64,000 nucleotides of DNA, from NCBI GenBank assembly GCA_002726335.1, contig PBSR01000038.1:1-64000 (forward strand). The letters are read 5' to 3'. The DNA comes from Gemmatimonadaceae bacterium (GTDB lineage Bacteria; Latescibacterota; UBA2968; UBA8231). The notes below the pieces were generated by a model. It was not told the DNA's origin. It was given only the letters and a program-made list of their open reading frames with translations, and made no database searches. The position numbers were made by a program, and so were the translations under genes. Positions 17,699 to 27,094 of this stretch are shown here, in pieces. The stretch's first letter is position 1, and every line of letters starts with the position of its first letter.

Positions 17699-18460
17699 GT
17701 GCATATTACCGACGACCACATCGCTCACTTCGAGCGCAACGGCTTCTTCCTGGTGCCGAATCCTCTGGACCTCGGGGATCAACGTTTCGTCGACTCCCGG
17801 CAAAGGGATGTCGAGCCGGAGTGGAAGCAGACGACGTTTCCCGACGGCTTCAACCGGGGCGCCTGTCAGTTTCTGATGGTGGGGGAGCCCCTGTTCAGTA
17901 TGGTGGAGCAGCCCGGGATCCTCGCCGCGGCTCGCCGACTCCTCGGACATGAGGATATCCACGTGGGAGCTGTCGGCCTCGGGGACGCGTCGAAGGCGGT
18001 ATCGGCCGACGGTCGTCCCCAACGTCAGGTGCACTGGCACGCCGATGGCTGTCCCGACGTGCAGCAGGTGTCACTGCGTACGGCTCTTGATCGTCACGAT
18101 ACGAGCAACGCGCCACTGCGTGTTCTGCCCGGTACCCAGCACCGGTCGCGGGATGAGATGATCACCGAGCTGATGCAGATCGAGTTGGCGTCGGGAACAC
18201 ACGACATTGCGCCTGAGTACTGCTTCGCCCGACATCCGCACGAGGTCGAGGTCGTTCTCGACCCGCGGTGGACGCTGGTGTGGACGCCCTCGTGCTGGCA
18301 TGCCACGGGGGTGAAGACGGCGGCTGGACCGCGGCGCGCCATGGCCTGGAATTACTACCCGCCGGGTGGCCGCACGCGGGACGTGGAGGCACTCAAACAT
18401 CTGATCCCTGACTGGGAAGACTGGCCGGAGGCACGCCGGCGACTCTGGGGGCTGTTATGA
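17699..18460 (+). CDS. Phytanoyl-CoA dioxygenase (PhyH) family oxygenase
   Basis: The 253-residue protein is a non-heme Fe(II)/2-oxoglutarate dioxygenase of the PhyH family. The iron ligands are visible as H-x-D in VHWHADG (~112-117) and a distal His in CWHATG (~200), followed by the 2-oxoglutarate-anchoring Arg in GPRRAMAW. The N-terminus (FERNGFFLVPNPL) is typical. It should hydroxylate a small molecule; fatty-acyl-CoA need not be the substrate. Start GTG 17699 lies 3 nt after the previous stop and its end overlaps the next gene by 4 nt, so translation is coupled with both enolase-type neighbours. Confidence 0.87.
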   Translation: MHITDDHIAHFERNGFFLVPNPLDLGDQRFVDSRQRDVEPEWKQTTFPDGFNRGACQFLMVGEPLFSMVEQPGILAAARRLLGHEDIHVGAVGLGDASKAVSADGRPQRQVHWHADGCPDVQQVSLRTALDRHDTSNAPLRVLPGTQHRSRDEMITELMQIELASGTHDIAPEYCFARHPHEVEVVLDPRWTLVWTPSCWHATGVKTAAGPRRAMAWNYYPPGGRTRDVEALKHLIPDWEDWPEARRRLWGLL

Positions 18461-19596
18461 AGATCACGGCACTGAAGACCTTCGTGCACACCAGTGGCAA
18501 CTGTTTCGTCAAAGTCGAGACCGACGACGGACTGTATGGCATGGGGGAGGCCGGACTCAAGAGAAGGGGTCACGCCATCGCCGAGGTCGTGAAGGGGTTC
18601 GAGCCGGAGCTTATCGGCGCCGACCCGTCGCGCATCGAGCATCTGTGGCAGGTGATGTTCCGGGGCGGCTTCTTCCCCGGCGGGGTGGTGCAGTCATCGG
18701 CGGTGAGTGCGGTGGACATCGCCCTCTGGGATCTGAAGGGCAAAGCTCTCGGCGTGCCGGTGTACGACCTTCTCGGCGGACTCACGCGGGAGCGGGTGGT
18801 CTGTTATCCCCACATCGGCGAGCGCGACGTGATCGAACGGCTCGTGGCCAACTGTCAGCAGCGGCAGGCCGAGGGCTGGCGCTTTGCCCGCTGGGGAATG
18901 AGTGACCCCGCCGGCGATGGCGAGGTCTTCGAGCCGGGCCGGGCCGTGCAGCACGGGATCAACCAGGTGAAGGCCGTGCGTGACGCCTGCGGCGATGACT
19001 TCGAGATCTGCGTCGATCTGCACACGAGGCTCGATCCGTCGCCGGCGATCCATTTCTGCAAGTCAGTGGAAGCCTGTCGGCCCTTCTTCATCGAGGATCC
19101 CATCCGCAGCGAGAATCGCCAGAGTCTGCGCCTGATCCGACAGCAGACATCGGTACCCATCGCCGTGGGCGAGCAGTGGGACAGCAAGTGGGCCTTTCAG
19201 CAGGTGATTGAAGAAGACCTGATGGACTACTGCCGGGTCGACCTGTGCATTGCCGGGGGGCTGACGGAGGCGAAGAAGATCGCCGGATGGTGCGAGACAC
19301 ACTACATCCACCTGGCGCCGCACAATCCCCTCGGACCCGTGTCGACGGCGGCCTGCCTGCACCTGTGCCTGTCGTCGCCGCTGGTGGGTGTCCAGGAGCT
19401 GCCCCGGGTCCCGGGGACATCACTCACCGACATCTTCCCGAAGCAGGTGCCCTTCGAGAGCGGGCATCTGCTGGTTCCTGACGGACCGGGGCTCGGAATC
19501 GAATTCGACGAGGCAGCCTTCGAGGGTTTGGAGCCGCACGCGGCGAAGAGGGCCGCAGGCTTTGCCAGGGACGACGGAGCCTATACCAACTGGTAG
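18457..19596 (+). CDS. Enolase-superfamily acid-sugar dehydratase (galactonate dehydratase-like)
   Basis: A 379-residue MR/MLE enzyme with a complete active site: Asp in CVDLHTR (~187), Glu in FIEDPI (~212), Glu in AVGEQWDS (~238) and the His in LAPHNPLGP (~289). The two His-containing motifs are those of D-galactonate/D-mannonate-type dehydratases. It likely makes a 2-keto-3-deoxy sugar acid that feeds an aldolase such as the HpcH/HpaI protein at 11174-11905. The start overlaps the PhyH stop (ATGA). It converges with the Gfo/Idh gene, leaving only 36 nt between them. Confidence 0.9.
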   Translation: MKITALKTFVHTSGNCFVKVETDDGLYGMGEAGLKRRGHAIAEVVKGFEPELIGADPSRIEHLWQVMFRGGFFPGGVVQSSAVSAVDIALWDLKGKALGVPVYDLLGGLTRERVVCYPHIGERDVIERLVANCQQRQAEGWRFARWGMSDPAGDGEVFEPGRAVQHGINQVKAVRDACGDDFEICVDLHTRLDPSPAIHFCKSVEACRPFFIEDPIRSENRQSLRLIRQQTSVPIAVGEQWDSKWAFQQVIEEDLMDYCRVDLCIAGGLTEAKKIAGWCETHYIHLAPHNPLGPVSTAACLHLCLSSPLVGVQELPRVPGTSLTDIFPKQVPFESGHLLVPDGPGLGIEFDEAAFEGLEPHAAKRAAGFARDDGAYTNW

Positions 19597-19632
19597 GCAC
19601 TGCCTTGGTAGGCACCGCGTTGAACGTGCCCG

Positions 19633-20709
19633 CTACGCCGACTGCGTGTTGTGCCTGGCCTCCTCCACGCTCTGCCGACGTCCCGAATGGTCGCCACCGA
19701 GCCAGCGGTAGGCCCGGGGATAGAGCGTCAGAGAGCGATCCCTCAACGGCAGATCGACGGGTACGTTCCCCCACAGGGCGGAGTGTTTGGCGGCGATGGC
19801 GACTTCCAGCGACTGCCTCAGGTCGTGGCCCGAGATGGCCAGCTGGCCGCCGTTTTCCAGGACATCGAGAAAGGACAGGATCGACGTGCCCAGGTAGCCG
19901 AACTGTGGGTACGCCAGGGGTGTGTAGGGGCGCTCGAGTCTTGTCCGGCTGCCATCCGCTGCCAAGCCGCGGTAGACCTCGGGGGGACCCCAGTCCCAGC
20001 GTACGAGACAGTCTTCCGTCCACACGTCGACACCCCTGGAGGGTGTGGGCTCGCCGAATACGGGACAGGTCAGACCGCTGGACAGGCGGAACTCCGCGTT
20101 GATGATCAGCCCTTCGTCGGTTTCACCATGCAGCGCCTCGTCGGGGTGACCCCAGGCCGTGATGCCGGAGACCTCGGCCCCGCTGAACAGGCGCAATACG
20201 GCGATGTGCTGGCAGCCGCCGCCGGAGATTTCCCCACCCCAACCGTGTACGCTGGCGCCGCGAAGGGTGCCGAACTCGCCGGCGTGAATCCAGCGGGCCG
20301 CTTCCTGTACTTCGCCCATGGCGCGCTGCAGGTTGCCGCCGGCGAAGACGGCGCCGCGCTGCTCACAGGTGTCCACCATGGCGTCGACGTCGGCCAGGCA
20401 GGCGCCGATGGGTTTGTCCGTGGACACGGCCCGGACCCCGGACTCGGCGCAGGCGATGACGGCGTCCTTGATGTGCTTGCCGGGCAGAACGACAGCGGCG
20501 ATGTCGGGCACGACCTCCCGGAGCATGGCCTCGGCATCCGGGAAGAGGGCGCTGACGCCAAAGCGCTCGCCCACAGCCCGCCGCCGATCGGCGTCGTATT
20601 CGGCGATGGCCACGACTTCGGTGTTGGGCAGGGCCTGGTAGACCTCGACGTAGTGCTGGCCCATGCGGCCGCAGCCGACGATGGCAACGCGATAGGTTTC
20701 CCGGGTCAT
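19633..20709 (-). CDS. Gfo/Idh/MocA-family oxidoreductase
   Basis: The 358-residue protein starts with a Rossmann fold (RVAIVGCGRMGQHYVEVY, residues ~7-25) and carries the STDKPIGACL motif near residue 95, whose Lys is the usual catalytic residue of the family. The C-terminal half is the alpha/beta substrate domain (GGCQHIAVLRLF). It should oxidise or reduce a sugar or inositol-like compound with NAD(P). Its ATG shares a base with the stop of the upstream glycosidase-like gene (TGATG), showing translational coupling. It is the last gene of a four-gene minus-strand operon. Confidence 0.88.
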   Translation of the reverse strand: MTRETYRVAIVGCGRMGQHYVEVYQALPNTEVVAIAEYDADRRRAVGERFGVSALFPDAEAMLREVVPDIAAVVLPGKHIKDAVIACAESGVRAVSTDKPIGACLADVDAMVDTCEQRGAVFAGGNLQRAMGEVQEAARWIHAGEFGTLRGASVHGWGGEISGGGCQHIAVLRLFSGAEVSGITAWGHPDEALHGETDEGLIINAEFRLSSGLTCPVFGEPTPSRGVDVWTEDCLVRWDWGPPEVYRGLAADGSRTRLERPYTPLAYPQFGYLGTSILSFLDVLENGGQLAISGHDLRQSLEVAIAAKHSALWGNVPVDLPLRDRSLTLYPRAYRWLGGDHSGRRQSVEEARHNTQSA

Positions 20710-22292
20710 CAGCTATCCTCCGCAAGCAACTGGGCGGCGTAGGCCTCGGTGTGGGCCACGGCCAGCTCGACATCGGTGAGGACCAGATCGCAGGCCAGCT
20801 GGGGATGGCGCTGGCGCAGGACGATCTCGACGTGATGGGTGCCGGCTGTGAGACCTGCCGGCGACAGGCCGAAGCGGAGCCAGACGTCACCGCTGACTTT
20901 CGAGACACCGGTGCTGTCTCCCGTCAGGTTCAAGGTGGCCGTGGCTGTGCCCAGTTCCTCACCATCCCAGCGCACGATGATCTCGTCGCCTTCCACCCAT
21001 TCGTGCAGATGCAGGCGCAGCTCGACACGCAACGGTACGTGGGCGGCCGTGTCTTCGGCGACGGTGAGCGCCACCACGGGGCCGCTGTCGGTCAGCGTGT
21101 GGCGCAGCGGCACCGGCACCTGACCGAGCAGGCGGTCCGGGCGATAGGCGCCGCGCCACGGCCCTTCATACACGAGAAATCGATGAGTGGCAGCGTAGAC
21201 GCGGTCGGTGGCGCGCAGAGTCTCAGCCCTGCCGATGCTGCTGAGCAACTCGCGGCGCGAATCGGCGTCTGCATGCCAGTTGAAGGCGTAGATCCCATCG
21301 GCGCCGGCTGCCAGGTGACGGCTGGCGATGGCCCGTGTCCGCAGCTGATCCTTGTGGCTCGGTTCTTCGGGACCCACCCACGGGCCGGGAAGGCCGCCGT
21401 CGAAACCGCCGTACACTGCGATGCCACGGGGCTGACACAACTCTGAGAAGGCAGCGATATCGAGAGCGGGATCTGTGGCCGCGGCGCCGGCGGGGATGAC
21501 GATGTCACACAGGCCCTCTTCGACCCACGCCGGCAGGTCGTAGCCGATGCGGGCGCACGATTCCAGTGTGCCGGCAACACGCACCGCAAGATGAAAAGGG
21601 CGACCACGGCGGGCGGCGATGTCGTTGGTCAGATGCCGGGCCGCCCGCTGCAGATCGGTCAAGGTGTAGCGCAGACGGTAGGCCTCGTCCTCGGGCAGGT
21701 GGAAGGGGTGGCGCTGCCAGTCGATCTCGATGCCGTCCCAGTCGTAGCGCTCGCAGACGTCGCGCAGGTGGTCGAGGCGGTGCTGGCGAATCTCGGGGAC
21801 GGACAGATCCCAGGAGAGGGCGAACCACTCACTGGTGCGGTCGCTGAGGAGCCACTCCGGGTGCTGCCGACGCAACTCGGTCAACTCGGTGTGATGCAGA
21901 TCCGCCAGATCCGCGGGCTGGGCCCCGTTAAAATGATTGTCGTTGATGCGCAACGAGGCGTAGACCGCCAGTCCCAGTTCGTGGCCGCGTTCGATGAGCG
22001 CCGGATGGGGGTCCTCACCGCGTTCCACCATGCGTCGGATGTTCTCGGTGTGATGGTAGGCGGCGGCGCTCTCGTAGCGGCGGCCGTGGCTGTCCCCGAG
22101 CTGCTCCAGCGAAGTAGTTGGCCAACGGGCGGCGTGCTCGCCCACACACCAGAAGAGGGCGCCCACCTGGGTGTCGATGAGTGGCGCGTAGGTGAAGGCG
22201 AGAAAGTCGTCGAGGCTCTGTGGGGCGGCCGAGTACCCGTGGGGGGCGCCGTCCCAGTTGTAGATGATGCCGTAACCGTCGGGGGCGGTCAT
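20709..22292 (-). CDS. TIM-barrel glycoside hydrolase-like protein, tandem paralog 2
   Basis: The 527-residue protein reads as an (alpha/beta)8 glycosidase-like barrel. YDWDGIEIDWQRHPF near residue 190 has the D-G-I-E-I-D form seen in GHL-type/DUF187-like barrels, where Asp/Glu act in catalysis. GADGIYAFNWHAD closes the barrel. The last ~150 residues form a beta-sandwich. It has the same length and order as the next-door protein at 22289-23869, and I read the two as diverged tandem duplicates. No signal peptide is visible. Start ATG 22292 overlaps the upstream stop (ATGA). Substrate unknown; the operon also holds an esterase and an oxidoreductase. Confidence 0.68.
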   Translation of the reverse strand: MTAPDGYGIIYNWDGAPHGYSAAPQSLDDFLAFTYAPLIDTQVGALFWCVGEHAARWPTTSLEQLGDSHGRRYESAAAYHHTENIRRMVERGEDPHPALIERGHELGLAVYASLRINDNHFNGAQPADLADLHHTELTELRRQHPEWLLSDRTSEWFALSWDLSVPEIRQHRLDHLRDVCERYDWDGIEIDWQRHPFHLPEDEAYRLRYTLTDLQRAARHLTNDIAARRGRPFHLAVRVAGTLESCARIGYDLPAWVEEGLCDIVIPAGAAATDPALDIAAFSELCQPRGIAVYGGFDGGLPGPWVGPEEPSHKDQLRTRAIASRHLAAGADGIYAFNWHADADSRRELLSSIGRAETLRATDRVYAATHRFLVYEGPWRGAYRPDRLLGQVPVPLRHTLTDSGPVVALTVAEDTAAHVPLRVELRLHLHEWVEGDEIIVRWDGEELGTATATLNLTGDSTGVSKVSGDVWLRFGLSPAGLTAGTHHVEIVLRQRHPQLACDLVLTDVELAVAHTEAYAAQLLAEDS

Positions 22293-23869
22293 GTGTTGTC
22301 GCAACTCCACTGTCCCAGATCCGGGTCGACGTAGCCGCGATGATAGGCCTTGCCCATCAGATACTTGATCTCGAGCTCCACGTCTCGCAAAGAGATCTCG
22401 GGAATCACGTCATCGGCGCGCTCCAGTAGCCGTACGGTGACGCGATTGGCGCCTTGGCGGGGCCACAGGGCGGCCGGCGGCCGGAAGACGAACCAGTACG
22501 CGGATCCGGCCCGGAACCGCGGGGCCTGCATCCGGTAGGTCTCGTCGATGCGCCGCAGACAGTCGGCGGGAAGGGGCAGGCCGTTCAGCTGGAAATCGAG
22601 GCGGTCGCTCTCGGTGATGTTCGTCAGCCGCAGACGGAGGATAACGTCGTGGACTCGGCCCCGCTCCTGCCAGCGGGGCAGGTCGTCGGCGATGGGCAGC
22701 TCGACGTCGACGGGACGGCCCGGCGGCAGGGCCGCCGGCAACTGCCGCTCGACGCCCGGTTCACCCTGAGGCTCCGGAAACCGACCGGTAGCTGTGGGTA
22801 TGTAGTAGTGCTTGTCGCGGGGGGCCATGACCTCGGGGTGGGGGATCTCGCGCAGCTGCTGGTAGAAGTCGGCGCCGTAGGGCCAGTGACCGAACCAGTG
22901 CCCCAGATAGATGCCGTCCACGCCCTGAGCCCAGTAGTTGCTGGCGCAGGCGCGGGTGATCTCGATCGATGCCTGTCCCAGGCGATCGGAGTCGACGAGG
23001 CTCTGCAAGGTGGCCATCACATGTACGTCGGACTCGTGCCCGGCAGCGACGAGACCCCGGTAGTCGGCGGTACAATCCACCAGCTCGGGGCCCGAATAGG
23101 TCTGGCCGATGACGGTGTCGACGAGGCCGTCCTTCATCCAGGAGGCCACGTCCAGGCCCAGATCGAAGCAAGCGTCGAGGTCGCAGGGGATCCGGACGGA
23201 GAGGCCGCGGTCGGCGCCGCTGGTCTTCAACGTATCATGGACCCGCTGGATCCATGCCGTCATCAGTTCCCGACCTGCCTCGGCCCGGGACGGGTGAAAG
23301 TAGTGGGGGAAGTAGTTGAGCTGCAGTTCGAAACCGTCAACCGGATAACGACGCAAGGCCTCCTCGACGATGGCGAAGCGTTCCTCACGCACCTCTTCGT
23401 GAGCGAAATCCAGACAGGTGGCAGCGACGGACTCGGGGTCGACATCCCCGGCAGCACCGATCTCCAGGTGGGCGTTGTCGAAGCGGAAATTCGAGCAACG
23501 TACGTCCGTCTCCCGTGGTCCGCGGCCCTGCTGTAGGAGCAATACCGGTACGATCTTCAGGCCCCCGGCATGAGCCCGATCGCAGAGCAAGCGCAGAGGA
23601 TCGATGCCGGATTCGATCAGCTGCCGGGCGTTGTGGTGGGCCCGCCGGAAGACGAGATGTGGCCAGCGATCGATGTTATGCCCCCACAGCTCACCCACAT
23701 CGCTGTCGTGCAGCAGTGTACGTCCGTCTCCCAGACACAGGGCGAGGGTATCCACCGGGGTTCCCACCAACTCGTCGACGGCCATCTCGAATTCCTCCGC
23801 CGCCATGGGCGTCTCGTACATATAGATGAGCGGATGGCGGCCGTCGTGGTAGAAGGTCAGCTTTGACAT
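22289..23869 (-). CDS. TIM-barrel glycoside hydrolase-like protein, tandem paralog 1
   Basis: The 526-residue protein has the same plan as its neighbour: a barrel with YPVDGFELQLNYFPHYFHP near residue 195 (D-G-F-E-L in place of D-G-I-E-I-D), QGVDGIYLGHWFGH at the barrel end and a C-terminal beta-sandwich (RLRLTNITESDRLDFQLNG). The general fold is inferred from these motifs, and the family was not identified with certainty. Start ATG 23869 has GGAGGC about 7 nt upstream; the longer frame to 24157 lies over the esterase gene and is rejected. The stop overlaps the next start. Cytoplasmic by lack of a signal peptide. Confidence 0.68.
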   Translation of the reverse strand: MSKLTFYHDGRHPLIYMYETPMAAEEFEMAVDELVGTPVDTLALCLGDGRTLLHDSDVGELWGHNIDRWPHLVFRRAHHNARQLIESGIDPLRLLCDRAHAGGLKIVPVLLLQQGRGPRETDVRCSNFRFDNAHLEIGAAGDVDPESVAATCLDFAHEEVREERFAIVEEALRRYPVDGFELQLNYFPHYFHPSRAEAGRELMTAWIQRVHDTLKTSGADRGLSVRIPCDLDACFDLGLDVASWMKDGLVDTVIGQTYSGPELVDCTADYRGLVAAGHESDVHVMATLQSLVDSDRLGQASIEITRACASNYWAQGVDGIYLGHWFGHWPYGADFYQQLREIPHPEVMAPRDKHYYIPTATGRFPEPQGEPGVERQLPAALPPGRPVDVELPIADDLPRWQERGRVHDVILRLRLTNITESDRLDFQLNGLPLPADCLRRIDETYRMQAPRFRAGSAYWFVFRPPAALWPRQGANRVTVRLLERADDVIPEISLRDVELEIKYLMGKAYHRGYVDPDLGQWSCDNT

Positions 23870-23883
23870 GGGTCTGCCTCCGT

Positions 23884-25824
23884 TCAGGTGAGAGCCTCGC
23901 CGAGCAGGCTCTGGAAGGATCTGCGGGTGGTCATCCTGCGGACCGTCCCGGGCAGCAGCTTGCGCTGCGGGGAACGAAGGCCGCTGATCGAACCGGTGAG
24001 GGCTGGCGCCAGCTGGCTCAGTCCGCGAGCGCCACCGACGCCGAGCAGGAGCGGGATGTAGCAGCGCCGCACCCAGGTGGCCGGCGCGGTCAGGTCGGCG
24101 CCACCCAGATCGGTGACGAGCCGACCGGCTTTGCCCCTCGAGGTCAGCTGTGCCCACGCTGCCCAGGCCAGCAGGGACATGCCACGGTCGGCCACGGCCG
24201 TCACCGTCGCCGGACGGATGCCCATCTCGACCTGGGCCAGGCGCACCGTCGTCAGGATGTCATCGGCGCGTAACGCATCCGCAGTGGGCGTGTACGTGGA
24301 GGCGAGATAGCTGTCAGCGCGCTCCGTGAAGGCCTGTGACTCGGCCGAGCCGGACTGGCCGAACAGCAGCGGCACAAGTACACCCCAACCCTCGGCCATG
24401 GCGGCGCGCAACACAGAAGGCGGGCGACTGCAGAAACGCCGCCAGGCGTCAGCGTCACGGACATGGCGCAACACGAGCAGCGTGCCGTGCCCCCGCTTGG
24501 GGGGGAGGAAGCGGCATTCCACGGCGCTGCTGTGGGAGAAACGACCATACTTGATGGTGTGCAGACCCTCTCCGCGCTGCCGGTAGGTCCGTCGCGAGGG
24601 TTGGGAGCGGATGAGGATGTCGGCCACGTCGGGAACATCGAAGGGCAACACATCGGCGATGTCGGCCGCCGAGCCGGCCCGGCTGTGCAGGGAGCGCCAG
24701 GTACCAATCAACTGTTTCTGCGTCGAGATGGCACCCTTGTAGGGAGGTACACCGGCAGGAAGAACGAGCAGGTCTGCCGTCGAAGGCACCGGTGCCGATG
24801 ATTCCGGTATTCGCTTCCTACCCACGCTTCTTCCATCGCTGAGCAGCCAGCGCACCATCCAGGCGTAGACCGCCTCGCGCGAGGCTCGATTGTAGTTGTG
24901 AATCTCGTCCTGATAGAAGATGTCGATCTTCTGCCTGGCGCCATACAGCTCGTACAGCCGCTGCATGGCGGGGAACTCGCGCTCGCGGGCGTGGTGGGTC
25001 CAGTCACCGGTGCAGCCTGTCAACAGCAGAGGGCGTGGGGCGATCAGCCCGGAGTACTCCAGATTTCCGTACTGCAGATGCAGCTGCGGCGCGTTCTCGC
25101 ACACACAGCCGCCCTGGAAATGGCCGGAGAGCATGACCGCCGGCGCCGCGACCTTTACCCGTTCATCCACCGCGGCGAGGAAATAAGTCTGGGTGCCACC
25201 ACCCGACTCGCCGGTGCAACCCACCCGCCGGGCGTCGATGTCCTGGCGCGACAGCAGGTAGTCGAGGCCCTTGATCGAGTTGTTCAGCTGCAGTCCGAAC
25301 ATGCTCAACCCGAGCACGTTGGCGATGCCTTTCTCCGGCCCGCTCAGCAGGGAGCGGTGTTCGAGCTGCATCGTATCGTCGTCGTAGCCGATCATGGAGT
25401 AGGCGAATGCGGCACATCCCAGCAGGGCGCTGTTCATGGCCCGATGCGGGACGGAGTACATGTCCAGAGGTCTCGTCCGGGCATACATGGCATGCCCGTG
25501 TGGATGCAGGATCAGAGGCACCGCTCCTCGACTCGACGGCAGGTAGAGATTGCCGACGACGTAGAGGCCGGGTAATGTCTCGATGCAGAGGTTTTCTACT
25601 GTGATGCCTTCGTGTCGGAAGCGGCGCACGACACGACCTCTGGCCTTGAAGGCCGCCGTCTGTGCGTTCAGGCCGGCGCACAGCAGCAGATGACGACGGA
25701 TGTCCTTGCGTCTCCTCCGCCACTGTGCCAGGTCTCCCCATTCCGGCAGGGGCATGGCGTTCTGGTGGTTGCAGTACTGGAAGACGCGGGCGTCGGAGCT
25801 CAGCATCTGGTCAGTGACGTTCAT
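23884..25824 (-). CDS. Acetyl-xylan-esterase-like alpha/beta-hydrolase, two-part protein
   Basis: The 646-residue protein has an N-terminal alpha/beta-hydrolase resembling acetyl xylan esterases. HPHGHAMYARTRPLDMYS precedes the nucleophile elbow GESGGG (Ser near residue 215). GCTGDWTHHARE supplies the likely Asp and DEIHNYNRASREAVYAW the catalytic His. Residues ~400-646 form a second domain of hydrolase-like sequence without a clear nucleophile elbow. The expected activity is removal of acetyl or similar esters from sugars. It is the first gene of the minus-strand operon, 14 nt before the glycosidase-like pair. ATG 25824 is preferred over the longer frame to 25971, which would run into the divergent gene. 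Confidence 0.78.
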   Translation of the reverse strand: MNVTDQMLSSDARVFQYCNHQNAMPLPEWGDLAQWRRRRKDIRRHLLLCAGLNAQTAAFKARGRVVRRFRHEGITVENLCIETLPGLYVVGNLYLPSSRGAVPLILHPHGHAMYARTRPLDMYSVPHRAMNSALLGCAAFAYSMIGYDDDTMQLEHRSLLSGPEKGIANVLGLSMFGLQLNNSIKGLDYLLSRQDIDARRVGCTGESGGGTQTYFLAAVDERVKVAAPAVMLSGHFQGGCVCENAPQLHLQYGNLEYSGLIAPRPLLLTGCTGDWTHHAREREFPAMQRLYELYGARQKIDIFYQDEIHNYNRASREAVYAWMVRWLLSDGRSVGRKRIPESSAPVPSTADLLVLPAGVPPYKGAISTQKQLIGTWRSLHSRAGSAADIADVLPFDVPDVADILIRSQPSRRTYRQRGEGLHTIKYGRFSHSSAVECRFLPPKRGHGTLLVLRHVRDADAWRRFCSRPPSVLRAAMAEGWGVLVPLLFGQSGSAESQAFTERADSYLASTYTPTADALRADDILTTVRLAQVEMGIRPATVTAVADRGMSLLAWAAWAQLTSRGKAGRLVTDLGGADLTAPATWVRRCYIPLLLGVGGARGLSQLAPALTGSISGLRSPQRKLLPGTVRRMTTRRSFQSLLGEALT

Positions 25825-25915
25825 GGGGCACAACCCTAGTCCACGAGACCGGCCACCGCCAGCCACAGACAAGCCGGTTTCCAGTGAGCCTATGTTTGGC
25901 CTATGCTCTGCCCTC

Positions 25916-27094
25916 ATGGCAGAGCCTATCGATGTCGGCGCGGTGCGCGCCCAGTTTCCCGCACTGGCCAACTACGTGTGGTTTCAGAACGGCGGCGTGT
26001 CGATCACGCCTGAGCCGGTGGCGCGCGAGCACATCCAGCTGATGGAGGAACTGCTGGCTCGCGGACCACTGCACGTCATCTATCCGGAGGAGGAGTACCC
26101 CCGACGGCGCCAGTCGTTGGAGAGACTGGCCGGGTTCCTGTCTGTAGAGGCCGACGAGCTGGCGCTCATGCGGGGAGTCTCCGAGGGGTTCCAGACGGTG
26201 CTGCGGGGGATGACCTGGCAGCCGGGGGATCGTGTCGTGATTTCCGGTGACGAGGAGGCGGCCGTGCTGTTGCCATGCCTGCATCTGCGTGAGCGATTCG
26301 GTGTCGAGGTGGTAAAGCTGCCGCTGCTTGACGACGAGGCAGCCGTACTCGAGGCGGCCGGCGCGGCGTTGACGTCGAACACAAAGCTGCTCGCGCTGAG
26401 CCATGTGACGACGGATCTCGGTTTCCGTCTGCCCGTTTCCCCGCTGTGCGCCCTGGCCAGGGAGCGTGGCATCCCAAGTTTCCTCGACCTGGCCCACTCC
26501 TGCGGGGTCCTCCCCATGAAGCTGCGGGAGTTGGGGTGCGATTACGCCGGTCTGCTGTCCTACAAGTGGATGATGGCTCCCTACGCCGCCGGAGCCCTGT
26601 GGATACGCCGGGAGAAGCTGCACGACCTCGAGGTGACGTACGCCGGCGGTCGTGCCGAGAAGTGGCTCGATTTCATTGCGGACACGTTCGAGCTGCCGAA
26701 CACAGCCCAGCGGTTTCAGTATGGCCCGTGGTCGTGGCCGCTGGTCCACGCCTGGGCGGCGTCGGTGGACTGGCTCGATGGCATCGGCAGTGCGGCCATC
26801 TGGAGCCGGGTGTGTGAGCTGGCGGAGCGGTTGAAGAGCGGTCTGTGCGACATTGACGGGGTAGAGCTCTATACACCTCGCTCTGTGGCTGCCTCGGCCG
26901 CCCTGGTCAGCTTCGGCATACGGGGCTGGAGCGGCCCGGACCTGACAGTGGTGCTTCGGGAAAGATGGAACATCGTCATCAAGCCACTGCCGCATTCCCG
27001 GGAGGGTTTGCGCACCAGCCTGCCGTTCTACCTGCTGGAGAGTGAAATCGACCTGCTGACGCAAGCAGTGCGGCAACTCGCGGCAGAGAACTAG
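25916..27094 (+). CDS. Class V aminotransferase / cysteine-desulfurase-like PLP protein
   Basis: The 392-residue protein has the fold type I PLP signature of class V aminotransferases: N-terminal YVWFQNGGVSITPEPV, the cofactor Asp/His segment FLDLAHSCGVLPM and the Schiff-base Lys in LLSYKWMMAPYAAGALW (~220). No conserved catalytic Cys loop of the NifS type is obvious, so a general aminotransferase or lyase role is as likely as desulfurase. ATG 25916 is used; an in-frame ATG at 25892 is possible. It is divergent from the esterase operon. Its TAG stop is formed within the CTAG that borders the inverted-repeat element. Confidence 0.83.
   Translation: MAEPIDVGAVRAQFPALANYVWFQNGGVSITPEPVAREHIQLMEELLARGPLHVIYPEEEYPRRRQSLERLAGFLSVEADELALMRGVSEGFQTVLRGMTWQPGDRVVISGDEEAAVLLPCLHLRERFGVEVVKLPLLDDEAAVLEAAGAALTSNTKLLALSHVTTDLGFRLPVSPLCALARERGIPSFLDLAHSCGVLPMKLRELGCDYAGLLSYKWMMAPYAAGALWIRREKLHDLEVTYAGGRAEKWLDFIADTFELPNTAQRFQYGPWSWPLVHAWAASVDWLDGIGSAAIWSRVCELAERLKSGLCDIDGVELYTPRSVAASAALVSFGIRGWSGPDLTVVLRERWNIVIKPLPHSREGLRTSLPFYLLESEIDLLTQAVRQLAAEN

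Noticed and set aside
19651..20742. Plus-strand frame of 363 codons
   Set aside because: Antisense to a clear Gfo/Idh gene.
22454..23536. Plus-strand frame of 360 codons
   Set aside because: Antisense to the tandem glycosidase-like gene; Gly/Asp/Val-rich shadow composition.
25901..27076. Minus-strand frame of 391 codons
   Set aside because: Antisense shadow of the class V aminotransferase-like gene.
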